A stretch of 40,780 nt of DNA from Oscillospiraceae bacterium (GTDB lineage: Bacteria > Bacillota > Clostridia > Oscillospirales > Ruminococcaceae). The position numbers were made by a program, and so were the translations under genes. The notes beneath the pieces were generated by a model. That model saw only the letters and a list, made by a program, of their open reading frames with translations, was not told where the DNA came from and did not search any database. Position 1 is the first letter of the stretch. Each line of letters begins with the position of its first letter. Below, in pieces: positions 33,300-39,903 of this stretch. The stretch lies in NCBI GenBank assembly GCA_020024235.1, contig JAHHUA010000001.1, forward strand, positions 1 to 40,780. The letters are read 5' to 3'.

Positions 33300-33617
33300 T
33301 TAGAATGTTGCGCCGCACTTTTTGCAAAGACGTTCTTTTTTACCGTCAGGACCAATCTTGGAAGCTGTTCTTGTTGTTTTACCGCATTTGGGGCAAACCA
33401 AGTTTACTTTGGAAGCATACAAAGCACCTTCGGCTTTAACAATACCGCCGTTTTCGCCTTGTCTTCTTGGTTTAACATGTTTAGTTACCATGTTGCAGCC
33501 TTCAACAATAACTTTTTGTTCCTTTGGGCTAACTTCAAGCACTTTGCCCTGTTTGCCCTTGTCCTTGCCTGACAGAATAGCGACTGTATCGCCGGTTTTA
33601 ACATGTAGTTTATTCAC
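33300..33617 (-). CDS. rplX: 50S ribosomal protein L24 with C-terminal zinc ribbon
   Basis: L24 initiates large-subunit assembly. The 105-aa protein has an N-terminal KOW barrel (KTGDTVAILSGKDKGKQGKV) and a C-terminal four-Cys ribbon (Cys75, Cys78, Cys98, Cys101). Such a ribbon is common in Firmicute L24 and is likely to bind zinc. It lies between rplN and rplE. Confidence 0.97.
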   Translation of the reverse strand: MNKLHVKTGDTVAILSGKDKGKQGKVLEVSPKEQKVIVEGCNMVTKHVKPRRQGENGGIVKAEGALYASKVNLVCPKCGKTTRTASKIGPDGKKERLCKKCGATF

Positions 33618-33633
33618 CTGTCATGCACCTCCA

Positions 33634-34002
33634 TTAAAGCACCTCTGGGGCGAGGCTCAAAATCTTTGTATAATCTTTTTCACGAAGTTCTCTTGCCACC
33701 GGGCCAAAGATACGTGTTCCCCTTGGATTCTTATCATCTCTGATAATAACTGCTGCGTTCTCGTCAAATCTGATGTATGTTCCATCATCTCTTCTGATAC
33801 CCTTAGCAGAACGAACTATTACTGCTTTTACTACGTCGCCCTTCTTGACAACGCCGCCGGGAGCAGCTTTCTTAACAGAAGCTACAACTACATCTCCGAT
33901 GTTAGCGTATCTTCTTCTTGTACCGCCCAGCACTCTGATACACATAAGCTCTTTAGCTCCGGTGTTATCAGCAACTTTCATATAGGTTTGCATCTGTATC
34001 AC
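33634..34002 (-). CDS. rplN: 50S ribosomal protein L14
   Basis: L14 lies at the interface of the subunits, next to helix 95. The 122-aa protein starts at GTG 34002, with AAAGGAGG 8 nt upstream; MIQMQTYMKVADNTGAKEL matches the family. It has CIRVLGG and the C-terminal FGPVARELREKDYTKILSLAPEVL. A 133-bp spacer separates it from rpsQ, unusually long for this cluster, and holds a structured RNA element. Confidence 0.97.
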   Translation of the reverse strand: MIQMQTYMKVADNTGAKELMCIRVLGGTRRRYANIGDVVVASVKKAAPGGVVKKGDVVKAVIVRSAKGIRRDDGTYIRFDENAAVIIRDDKNPRGTRIFGPVARELREKDYTKILSLAPEVL

Positions 34003-34027
34003 AGCGCGTTCCTCCTTTCGGTTTTAA

Positions 34028-34101
34028 ACTAATTTACCAGTACCCTCTTTTTATGAGGGGGCAACTACCTGCAACCGTTTTATGCAGGCGCTTAAATTAG
34101 C
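34028..34101 (-). ncRNA. Candidate structured RNA between rpsQ and rplN
   Basis: On the minus strand an outer 8-bp helix CTAATTTA/TAAATTAG (34093-34100 with 34029-34036, extended by one G-U pair) encloses two hairpins. They are CCTGCA/TGCAGG (34083-34088 with 34068-34073) and CCCTC/GAGGG (34055-34059 with 34043-34047). This is a three-way junction. It ends about 10 nt upstream of the AAAGGAGG of rplN. It is not followed by a T run, so it is not a terminator. A role in rplN translation or RNA processing is inference. Confidence 0.55.
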
Positions 34102-34135
34102 AGATTAGGAGTATATATTTAATCCTAAAAAGTAA

Positions 34136-34393
34136 TTACTTAGCCTTTTCAATAATTCCGGCTACTCTCCATCTCTTATCCTTGGAAAGTGGGCGTGTTT
34201 CCATGATAGAAACCTTATCGCCTATGCCGCATTCGTTATTTTCATCATGTGCCTTAACTTTAACTGTGCGCTTGATGATCTTCTTGTAGAGCGGGTGTTT
34301 AACGTTGTCCTTAATAGCTACAACAACAGTTTTGTCCATCTTGTCGCTTACAACAACACCTGTTCTTGTTTTTCTGAGGTTTCTTTCGCTCAT
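34136..34393 (-). CDS. rpsQ: 30S ribosomal protein S17
   Basis: S17 is an OB-fold primary binder of 16S rRNA. The 85-aa protein has the basic start MSERNLRKTRTGVVVSDKMDKT, KVKAHDENNECGIGDKVSIMETRPLSKDKRWRV. It is the last gene before the long, structured spacer preceding rplN. Confidence 0.98.
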   Translation of the reverse strand: MSERNLRKTRTGVVVSDKMDKTVVVAIKDNVKHPLYKKIIKRTVKVKAHDENNECGIGDKVSIMETRPLSKDKRWRVAGIIEKAK

Positions 34394-34415
34394 AGCTTAG
34401 TCCTCCCTTCCCATA

Positions 34416-34610
34416 TTACTGCACGTTTTCTTTTTCAGTGATAACTGTCTTTATGCGCGCAATGTCTTTCTTAACAGCCTTCATACGCATTGGGTTTTCA
34501 AGCTGATTAATAGCGTGCTGGAAGCGTAAGTTGAAAAGCTCAGCTTTGAGGTCGGACAGCTTTTCATTAAGTTCGCCAACAGAAAGTTCTCTAATCTCGC
34601 TAGCCTTCAT
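34416..34610 (-). CDS. rpmC: 50S ribosomal protein L29
   Basis: L29 sits at the exit tunnel rim. The 64-aa, mostly helical protein begins MKASEIRELS and has LKAELFNLRFQHAINQLENPMR, the L29 signature. Its ATG overlaps the rplP stop in TAATG, indicating translational coupling. Confidence 0.97.
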   Translation of the reverse strand: MKASEIRELSVGELNEKLSDLKAELFNLRFQHAINQLENPMRMKAVKKDIARIKTVITEKENVQ

Positions 34611-35035
34611 TACTCTTCACTCCCCTTCTCTTCCTTAACAACAAATTTACATTTAATAGGCAACTTGTGAGCTGCAAGACGCATAGCTTCTCTTGCAAGT
34701 TCTTCGGAAACGCCGCCGATTTCAAACATAACTCTTCCCGGCTTAACTACAGCTGCCCAGTATTCAGGGCTACCTTTACCGGAACCCATACGTGTTTCAG
34801 CAGGTTTTTCTGTAATTGGCTTATCTGGGAAAATCTTAATCCAAACTTGACCGCCACGTTTAATGTAACGAGTCATGGCAATACGAGCAGCTTCTATTTG
34901 GTTGGATGTAATCCAAGCTGGCTCCAGAGCCTGCAAACCAAATTGACCGTAAGTAACGGTGTTGCCTCTCATAGCCTTACCTGTAAGTCTGCCTCTGTGA
35001 ACTCTTCTGTATTTAACTCTTTTTGGTAGAAGCAT
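34610..35035 (-). CDS. rplP: 50S ribosomal protein L16
   Basis: L16 shapes the A-site region of the 50S subunit. The 141-aa sequence starts MLLPKRVKYRRVHRGRLTGKAMRGN and contains RIAMTRYIKRGGQVWIKIFPDKP and the MGSGKGSPEYWAAVVKPG block. Its start codon overlaps the rpsC stop (TAATG), and its stop overlaps rpmC the same way. Confidence 0.98.
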   Translation of the reverse strand: MLLPKRVKYRRVHRGRLTGKAMRGNTVTYGQFGLQALEPAWITSNQIEAARIAMTRYIKRGGQVWIKIFPDKPITEKPAETRMGSGKGSPEYWAAVVKPGRVMFEIGGVSEELAREAMRLAAHKLPIKCKFVVKEEKGSEE

Positions 35036-35724
35036 TACTTGTTGCCTCCTTCCTTACGAGCTTGTGGCTTCTTTGTGCCTTGGAGCACTTCGCCAACATA
35101 AATGAGAACCTTTACACCAAGTTTACCGTAAGTTGTATCTGCTTCTGCAAAGCCATAGTCAATGTCAGCTCTGATTGTCTGAAGCGGAATAGTACCTTCG
35201 TGGTAATGTTCGGTTCTTGCGATTTCTGCGCCGCCTACACGGCCGCTTACTGTTACTTTAATACCCTTTGCACCGAGTTTCATTGTTCTGCCGATGGATT
35301 GTTTCATGGCTCTGCGGAAAGAAACTCTGTTTTCAAGCTGTGCAGCAATGTTTTCTGCAACCAGCTGTGCATTTTTGTCAGGTTGTTTAACTTCAATAAC
35401 ATTAACAATAACATCAAGTTTGTTTTCTCTGTTTTTGTTAACTATTTTGTCTACATCCTTTTTAAGTTCTTCAATTGCAGCTCCACCCTTACCGATTACG
35501 ATTCCGGGTTTAGCGCAATGGATGTGGATCTTGATTCTGCTAGGATCTCTTTCGATTTCGATACGCGGAATACCTGCTTCGTAAAGTTTCTTTTTGAGAT
35601 ACTTACGGATGTTGTAGTCCTCTACCAAGGTGTCGCCGAAAGCATCGTCTCTAGCAAACCAGCGAGAATCCCAATCTTTAATTACACCGACACGAAGTCC
35701 GTGTGGATTTACCTTCTGGCCCAT
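35035..35724 (-). CDS. rpsC: 30S ribosomal protein S3
   Basis: S3 forms part of the mRNA entry site and helicase. The 229-aa protein has MGQKVNPHGLRVGVIKDWDSRW, the KH domain with VIGKGGAAIEELKK, and the C-terminal VSGRVGGAEIARTEHYHEGTIPLQTIRADIDYG block. It precedes rplP, with which it overlaps by one nucleotide. Confidence 0.98.
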   Translation of the reverse strand: MGQKVNPHGLRVGVIKDWDSRWFARDDAFGDTLVEDYNIRKYLKKKLYEAGIPRIEIERDPSRIKIHIHCAKPGIVIGKGGAAIEELKKDVDKIVNKNRENKLDVIVNVIEVKQPDKNAQLVAENIAAQLENRVSFRRAMKQSIGRTMKLGAKGIKVTVSGRVGGAEIARTEHYHEGTIPLQTIRADIDYGFAEADTTYGKLGVKVLIYVGEVLQGTKKPQARKEGGNK

Positions 35725-35746
35725 TAGCTTTACCTCCTCTTTCAGC

Positions 35747-36082
35747 TTATTCTTTTTCTCTTAAAACCAATGTTACATGGCTGCTTCTCTTTAAAATCTT
35801 ATAAGCTCTGCCTTGTGCTCTTGGTCTGATTCTTTTCATTATTGTGCCGGGGCTAACAAAACATTCTGCAACATAAAGGTTGTTTTTGTCCATGTTGTGG
35901 TTGTTTTCAGCGTTAGCTATGGCAGATTTTAGAAGCTTTTCCAATGGCTCGCATGCAGCCTTTGGAGTGTGTTTTAGAGTTGCCATTGCAATCTCTACCG
36001 GCTTGTTTCTTATTTGGTCAAGCACGATTTGCACTTTTCTTGGTGAGATGCGTGCGTTTCTTAAATAAGCTCTTGCTTCCAT
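35747..36082 (-). CDS. rplV: 50S ribosomal protein L22
   Basis: L22 lines the exit tunnel; its loop lies near the macrolide site. The 111-aa protein has RNARISPRKVQIVLDQIRNK, LLKSAIANAENNH and the tunnel-loop region ending VTLVLREKE. No mutation in the tunnel loop is apparent. It follows rpsS. Confidence 0.98.
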   Translation of the reverse strand: MEARAYLRNARISPRKVQIVLDQIRNKPVEIAMATLKHTPKAACEPLEKLLKSAIANAENNHNMDKNNLYVAECFVSPGTIMKRIRPRAQGRAYKILKRSSHVTLVLREKE

Positions 36083-36105
36083 TTTTTATCCTCCTTTCGG
36101 CACTC

Positions 36106-36378
36106 TTACTTAGTTTTATTTGCTCCGGCGTGGCCTTTAAATGTTCTTGTTGGAGCAAATTCACCCAATTTGTGTCCTACCATATCTTCTGTAACATAAA
36201 CCGGAACATGCTTGCGTCCGTCATGTACTGCGAATGTGTGTCCAACGAAATCAGGGAATATTGTTGATGATCTGCTCCATGTTTTGAGAACTTTCTTTTC
36301 GCCGTTTTCGTTCATTTCCTTTACTCTTTTAAGAAGAACAGGCTGAACGAAAGGTCCTTTTTTAACACTTCTACCCAT
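36106..36378 (-). CDS. rpsS: 30S ribosomal protein S19
   Basis: S19 lies in the 30S head near S13 and contacts the P-site tRNA region. The 90-aa protein has MGRSVKKGPFVQ, WSRSSTIFPDFVGHTFAVHDGRKHVPVYVTEDMVGHKLGEFAPTRTF-type residues. It follows rplB at a 27-bp spacer. Confidence 0.98.
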   Translation of the reverse strand: MGRSVKKGPFVQPVLLKRVKEMNENGEKKVLKTWSRSSTIFPDFVGHTFAVHDGRKHVPVYVTEDMVGHKLGEFAPTRTFKGHAGANKTK

Positions 36379-36405
36379 GTTTTAGTTGCCTCCTTTCAGC
36401 TCGCC

Positions 36406-37239
36406 TTACTTAGAGCCTCTGCGTTTAACAATATATTTGTCTGTGCGGTTTGTCTTCTTTCTGGTCTTGTAACCGAGAGCCGGTTTACCCCAAGGAGTAA
36501 CAGGTCCTGGACGACCAACTGGAGATTTACCTTCACCACCACCGTGAGGGTGATCGCATGGGTTCATTACGGAACCGCGTACTGTAGGTCTCCAGCCCAT
36601 GTGGCGCTTACGTCCTGCTTTACCGATGGATACGTTTTCGTGGTCAATGTTTCCAACCTGACCGATTGTAGCCATACAGTTAATCGGAACATTTCTTAAT
36701 TCGGAAGAAGGAAGTCTGATAAGAGCATATCCGTTTTCCTTAGCCATGAGCTGTGCCTGAATGCCGGCTGCTCTTGCAAGCTGAGCTCCCTTGCCGGGAT
36801 AAAGTTCAACGTTGTGGATAAATGTACCAACAGGAATGTTAGCAAGCGGAAGAGCGTTTCCGGGCTTAATGTCAGCTTCTGCTCCGGCAACAATTTTGTC
36901 GCCTACTTTAAGTCCAAAAGGAGCCAAGATGTAACGCTTCTCGCCGTCTTCATATTGAACCAAAGCGATATGTGCGCTTCTGTTCGGGTCATATTCAAGA
37001 GTCATAACTTCAGCAGTCATGTTGAGTTTGTTTCTCTTAAAATCGATAATACGATATTTTCTTCTGTTTCCGCCGCCTCTGTGACGAACTGTAATTCTAC
37101 CTGTGTTGTTTCTACCTGAGCTCTTCTTGAGATTTTCCAAGAGGCTTCTTTCAGGGGCAACTTTTGATAGAGTAGAATAATCTGTCACTGTCATCTCACG
37201 GAGAGATGGGGTGGTAGGTTTGTAGCTTTTTATAGCCAT
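36406..37239 (-). CDS. rplB: 50S ribosomal protein L2
   Basis: L2 is essential for peptidyl transferase centre organisation and subunit joining. The 277-aa protein has RNNTGRITVRHRGGGNRRKYR, the GTFIHNVELYPGKGAQLARAAG block and the C-terminal VMNPCDHPHGGGEGKSP, containing the highly conserved His. The AGGGAG ribosome binding site is overlapped by alternative hairpins in the 68-bp spacer after rplW. Confidence 0.98.
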   Translation of the reverse strand: MAIKSYKPTTPSLREMTVTDYSTLSKVAPERSLLENLKKSSGRNNTGRITVRHRGGGNRRKYRIIDFKRNKLNMTAEVMTLEYDPNRSAHIALVQYEDGEKRYILAPFGLKVGDKIVAGAEADIKPGNALPLANIPVGTFIHNVELYPGKGAQLARAAGIQAQLMAKENGYALIRLPSSELRNVPINCMATIGQVGNIDHENVSIGKAGRKRHMGWRPTVRGSVMNPCDHPHGGGEGKSPVGRPGPVTPWGKPALGYKTRKKTNRTDKYIVKRRGSK

Positions 37240-37254
37240 TTTAAATTCAACTCC

Positions 37255-37289
37255 CTCATAATAGTGTCGGGATTATGAGATCCCATAAT
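37255..37289 (-). promoter_or_regulatory. Alternative hairpins at the rplB ribosome binding site
   Basis: On the minus strand the segment at 37272-37279 (CTCATAAT) can pair upstream with ATTATG (37284-37289), or downstream with ATTATGAG (37255-37262). The second helix is 8 bp and covers the first bases of the GAGGGAG Shine-Dalgarno (37251-37257). The two hairpins are mutually exclusive, a layout typical of translational control. It is inferred from base pairing only. Confidence 0.4.
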
Positions 37290-37307
37290 TTTTATGCCCT
37301 TTTGGGA

Positions 37308-37604
37308 CTACATCATGCTCTCGAAGAACTCTATTGTCTTGGAGCCTTCCTTAAGAGTAATGATAGCTTTTTTCCAGTCAGATGTGTATCCTGCGGTTCT
37401 GCCCATTCTCTTAAGTCTGCCTTTGCAGTTCATTGTATTAACCTTGAGAACTTCTGTTCCCGGGAACAATGCTTCGCAAGCTTTTGCAATTTCAATCTTG
37501 TTAGCATCCTTTGCTACTTTGAATGTATACTTCTTCATAGCAACGCCTGCCATGGATTTTTCAGTAATGATTGGCTTGATGATAATATCTTGGGGTGCCT
37601 TCAT
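37308..37604 (-). CDS. rplW: 50S ribosomal protein L23
   Basis: L23 is at the exit-tunnel rim and docks trigger factor and SRP. The 98-aa protein starts MKAPQDIIIKPIITEKSM, followed by YTFKVAKDANKIEIAKA and the VKVNTMNCKGRLKR-type region. The ATG at 37604 has AGGAGG 10 nt upstream and overlaps the rplD stop (TAATG). Confidence 0.97.
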   Translation of the reverse strand: MKAPQDIIIKPIITEKSMAGVAMKKYTFKVAKDANKIEIAKACEALFPGTEVLKVNTMNCKGRLKRMGRTAGYTSDWKKAIITLKEGSKTIEFFESMM

Positions 37605-38227
37605 TATGCATACACCTCCTGAATTTTTTCGCATGCTTCCTTGGCAATAATCATCTTATCACAGTTAAGAATATCATAAACATTCAATGTGTTGTAAAGA
37701 GTTGTCTTTACTCCAGGAATGTTAGCAGCGTTCTTAATTACCTTTTCGTCAACTGCTGGCATAACGATAAGAGATTTCTTACCTGCGCCCAATGCGGAAA
37801 GCATTTTAACCATGTCCTTAGTTTTGTATGAATCAAAAGCGATTTTATCAACTACGATAAAGTTTTGTTCGGAAACCTTGGATGAGAAAGCGGATTTAAT
37901 AGCAAGTTTCTTAACTTTTCTGTTAAGTGTGTAGCTGTAATCTCTTGGCTTCGGACCGAGAGCGATACCACCGTGTCTCCATTGAGGAGCTCTGATGGAA
38001 CCCTGTCTTGCGTGTCCTGTTTTCTTTTGGCTCCAAGGCTTACGGCCACCGCCGCTTACCTCTGTTCTTGTCAAAGTGGACTGTGTGCCTTGACGCTGAT
38101 TTGCGAGGTAATTTACTACTGCAGCGTGCATAACTACTTTGTTAGGTTCAATACCGAAGATGGCATCAGAAAGGTTCATCTTGCCTACCTCTTTACCGGT
38201 CATATCTAATACGTTAACCTCTGGCAT
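37604..38227 (-). CDS. rplD: 50S ribosomal protein L4
   Basis: L4 lines the exit tunnel; in E. coli it also represses its own S10 operon by attenuation and translation block. The 207-aa protein has the tunnel loop rich in Gly/Arg (EVSGGGRKPWSQKKTGHARQGS) and the C-terminal DILNCDKMIIAKEA. A natural candidate ligand for the structured S10 leader upstream is this protein, but that is inference. Confidence 0.97.
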   Translation of the reverse strand: MPEVNVLDMTGKEVGKMNLSDAIFGIEPNKVVMHAAVVNYLANQRQGTQSTLTRTEVSGGGRKPWSQKKTGHARQGSIRAPQWRHGGIALGPKPRDYSYTLNRKVKKLAIKSAFSSKVSEQNFIVVDKIAFDSYKTKDMVKMLSALGAGKKSLIVMPAVDEKVIKNAANIPGVKTTLYNTLNVYDILNCDKMIIAKEACEKIQEVYA

Positions 38228-38244
38228 CGTGATTCCTCCTTCCC

Positions 38245-38880
38245 TTACGCCTTTTTAACGCTGTCGTTGATGTAAACCACGCCACCCTTAGGGCCTGGAA
38301 TAGCACCCTTCAGCGCTATAAGATTGTTTTCTGCATCTATCTTAACAATTTCCAAGTTTTGAACTGTTACTTTTTCTGCACCCATATGTCCAGGAAGAGC
38401 CTTGCCCTTCATAACTCTTGATGGGTCGGAACAAGCACCGATAGAACCCGGATGTCTGTGTGTTAAGGATGTACCGTGTGTTTCTTTCAAACGTGCTTGG
38501 TTATGACGCTTAATAACGCCGGCATAACCTTTACCTTTGCTGATTCCGCTGACATCAACGATGTCACCTTCAGCGAATGTATCAGCTTTAAGAATGTCGC
38601 CTACATTTACTGCAGAGCAATCGGAGAGTCTGAATTCTTTGAGTGTTCTCTTGTAAGCAACATCAGCCTTAGCGAAGTGTCCCTTCATAGGCTTGTTTAC
38701 ATTTTTTTCTGCCATGTTGCCGAAACCGATCTGCACAGCTTCATATCCGTCGTTTTCGGTTGTTTTCTTTTGAACAACTACGCAGGGTCCTGCTTCAATT
38801 ACTGTTACAGGAATAAATTTTCCTTGTTCGTCAAAAAGTTGGGTCATGCCAATCTTTTTGCCAATGATGCATTTTTGCAT
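38245..38880 (-). CDS. rplC: 50S ribosomal protein L3
   Basis: L3 is an early 23S binder near the peptidyl transferase centre. The 211-aa protein has MQKCIIGKKIGMTQLFDEQGK, the VSGISKGKGYAGVIKRH block and HRHPGSIGACSDPSRVMKGKALPGHMG. The ATG at 38880 has AGGAGG 9 nt upstream. It follows rpsJ after about 85 bp. Confidence 0.98.
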   Translation of the reverse strand: MQKCIIGKKIGMTQLFDEQGKFIPVTVIEAGPCVVVQKKTTENDGYEAVQIGFGNMAEKNVNKPMKGHFAKADVAYKRTLKEFRLSDCSAVNVGDILKADTFAEGDIVDVSGISKGKGYAGVIKRHNQARLKETHGTSLTHRHPGSIGACSDPSRVMKGKALPGHMGAEKVTVQNLEIVKIDAENNLIALKGAIPGPKGGVVYINDSVKKA

Positions 38881-38965
38881 TTTTTTCCTACCTCCTAAGG
38901 TTATTGGTTGGTCTTTTGTTTTGTTCCAACTTGACCCGCTGTAAAGAATTAAACCGTTTAATGTA

Positions 38966-39277
38966 TTACAGTTTAATTTCGATCTCTACACCGGCAGGGA
39001 GCTCAAGGCTTGTGAGCGCTTCAACAGTTTTGTTGGAAGGTCTCAAAATATCAATGAGTCTCTTGTGTGTTCTTGTTTCGAACTGTTCACGGCTGTCTTT
39101 GTTTACGTGAACGGATCTCAGAATTGTAATGATCTCTTTCTCTGTTGGGAGCGGAATAGGACCTGATACTTTAGCTCCTGTTCTCTTTGCTGTTTCCACG
39201 ATCTTTTCTGCGGAAGTATCCACCAATTTATGATCGAAACCCTTTAATCTGATTCTGATTTTTTCTTTGACTGCCAC
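38966..39277 (-). CDS. rpsJ: 30S ribosomal protein S10
   Basis: S10 is a 30S head protein (also NusE, an antitermination partner). The 103-aa protein has VKEKIRIRLKGFDHKLVD, PIPLPTEKEIITILRS and the C-terminal VEIEIKL. The GTG at 39277 has AAGGAGG 8 nt upstream; an in-frame ATG two codons earlier (39283) is only 2 nt from it, so MAVKEKIRI is favoured. It is the first gene of the S10-spc-alpha cluster, downstream of a long structured leader. Confidence 0.96.
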   Translation of the reverse strand: MAVKEKIRIRLKGFDHKLVDTSAEKIVETAKRTGAKVSGPIPLPTEKEIITILRSVHVNKDSREQFETRTHKRLIDILRPSNKTVEALTSLELPAGVEIEIKL

Positions 39278-39369
39278 TTTCATCGCCTCCTTAAATTATA
39301 GCTTCTCAGCGACGCTTTAAATATTGATTATTCTTAAACACTGAGCCGTGTGTTTGTATGGCCAGCATA

Positions 39370-39420
39370 TAAAAAACCGGCGAGCCAATTTTTCGTAAAA
39401 CGACAAAATTACTCAGCCGG
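39370..39420 (-). terminator. Intrinsic terminator inside the S10 leader
   Basis: On the minus strand CCGGC-T-GAG (39412-39420) pairs with CTC-GCCGG (39377-39384), with further inner pairing of an AATTTT/AAAATT and TCG/CGA arm, then six T residues (39371-39376). It lies between the S10 promoter and rpsJ. It cannot serve the upstream lipoprotein gene, which has its own terminator at 39806-39858. Confidence 0.75.
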
Positions 39421-39512
39421 GACTTTAAGCATAAACAGAATTAGTCTGTCAGCCATACAAACTTGAAAACACATTTCAAGTGACAATTAAGTCAGTATTT
39501 AAAGTCGCCCGG
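39417..39512 (-). promoter_or_regulatory. Putative antiterminator helix of the S10 leader
   Basis: On the minus strand CCGGG-CG-ACTTTAA (39499-39512) pairs with TTAAAGTCCCGG (39417-39428), 12 bp with a 2-nt bulge. It uses CCGG (39417-39420), which is also the first arm of the terminator stem, so the two helices exclude each other. Confidence 0.6.
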
Positions 39513-39601
39513 TTTAAAATCGGACATACTCAGCGAAAATTCCCCACACACAGTGGCAACCTCTCGCATCATCGCATATCTTGTGCAGTCTTTGCTCATT
39601 T

Positions 39602-39630
39602 ATAATACACCATACATTGTATAATTGCAA
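39602..39630 (-). promoter_or_regulatory. Sigma-A promoter of the S10-spc-alpha operon
   Basis: TTGCAA (39625-39630), a 17-bp spacer and TATTAT (39602-39607) on the minus strand, with A-tracts just upstream (39631-39655) like an UP element. Transcription should begin near 39595. Confidence 0.75.
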
Positions 39631-39639
39631 GTGTTTTTT

Positions 39640-39805
39640 TTCATTTTGTATAATTTTTTGCATTTTCTTGCTTTTCAATATATCTAAAGAATTTTAAAGA
39701 CATTATTTGTGCATTATTTACAAAGAGCTCGGCGATATCTCCCTGTGCAGCATTTAAAACCTTTATATAGTATGGGATATGTGGCTGAAATATAACATTT
39801 GGGGT
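39640..39805. other. AT-rich spacer between S10 promoter and lipoprotein terminator
   Basis: Apart from the A-tracts beside the S10 promoter I see nothing: no gene, repeat or strong hairpin. Confidence 0.6.
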
Positions 39806-39858
39806 TAAAAAATTCCCCGCATATTTTCCGTATTATAAACTGAGAAAATGCGGGGAAT
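39806..39858 (-). terminator. Intrinsic terminator of the lipoprotein gene
   Basis: On the minus strand ATTCCCCGCAT (39848-39858) pairs with ATGCGGGGAAT (39812-39822), with inner GAAAA/TTTTC pairing and a 2-nt bulge, followed by TTTTTT (39806-39811). It lies 46 bp after the stop. Confidence 0.9.
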
Positions 39859-39903
39859 AATGTTTAATTACTGTAGTAAATTTTTTGCAAAGTTACAATG
39901 GTT

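Larger units (their letters stand above)
39284..39595 (-). ncRNA. S10 operon leader, candidate transcription attenuator
   Basis: The leader is about 310 nt from the promoter to rpsJ and is full of helices on the minus strand. In transcript order they are: a 35-nt hairpin (39533-39567) with 15-position arms, 13 of them paired; an antiterminator strand (39499-39512); hairpin ACTTGAAA/TTTCAAGT (39461-39481); hairpin ACAGA/TCTGT (39435-39449); and the terminator (39377-39420). An 11-bp helix GTTTGTATGGC/GCCATACAAAC (39452-39462 with 39352-39362) encloses terminator and small hairpin. Base pairing is read directly; regulation is inferred. Confidence 0.6.

Noticed and set aside
33322..34032. A 236-codon open frame on the plus strand opposite rplX and rplN
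   Set aside because: It is antisense to conserved ribosomal genes and low-complexity in composition. No promoter or ribosome binding site is seen.
39295..39300. A second TATAAT near the rpsJ start on the minus strand
   Set aside because: It has no acceptable -35 at 16-18 bp, and a start there would fall within or after the ribosome binding site.
39284..39595. T-box riboswitch interpretation of the S10 leader
   Set aside because: No T-box core (TGGNACCGCG-like) sequence or specifier-loop layout is seen, and the downstream genes are ribosomal, not aminoacylation or amino-acid genes.
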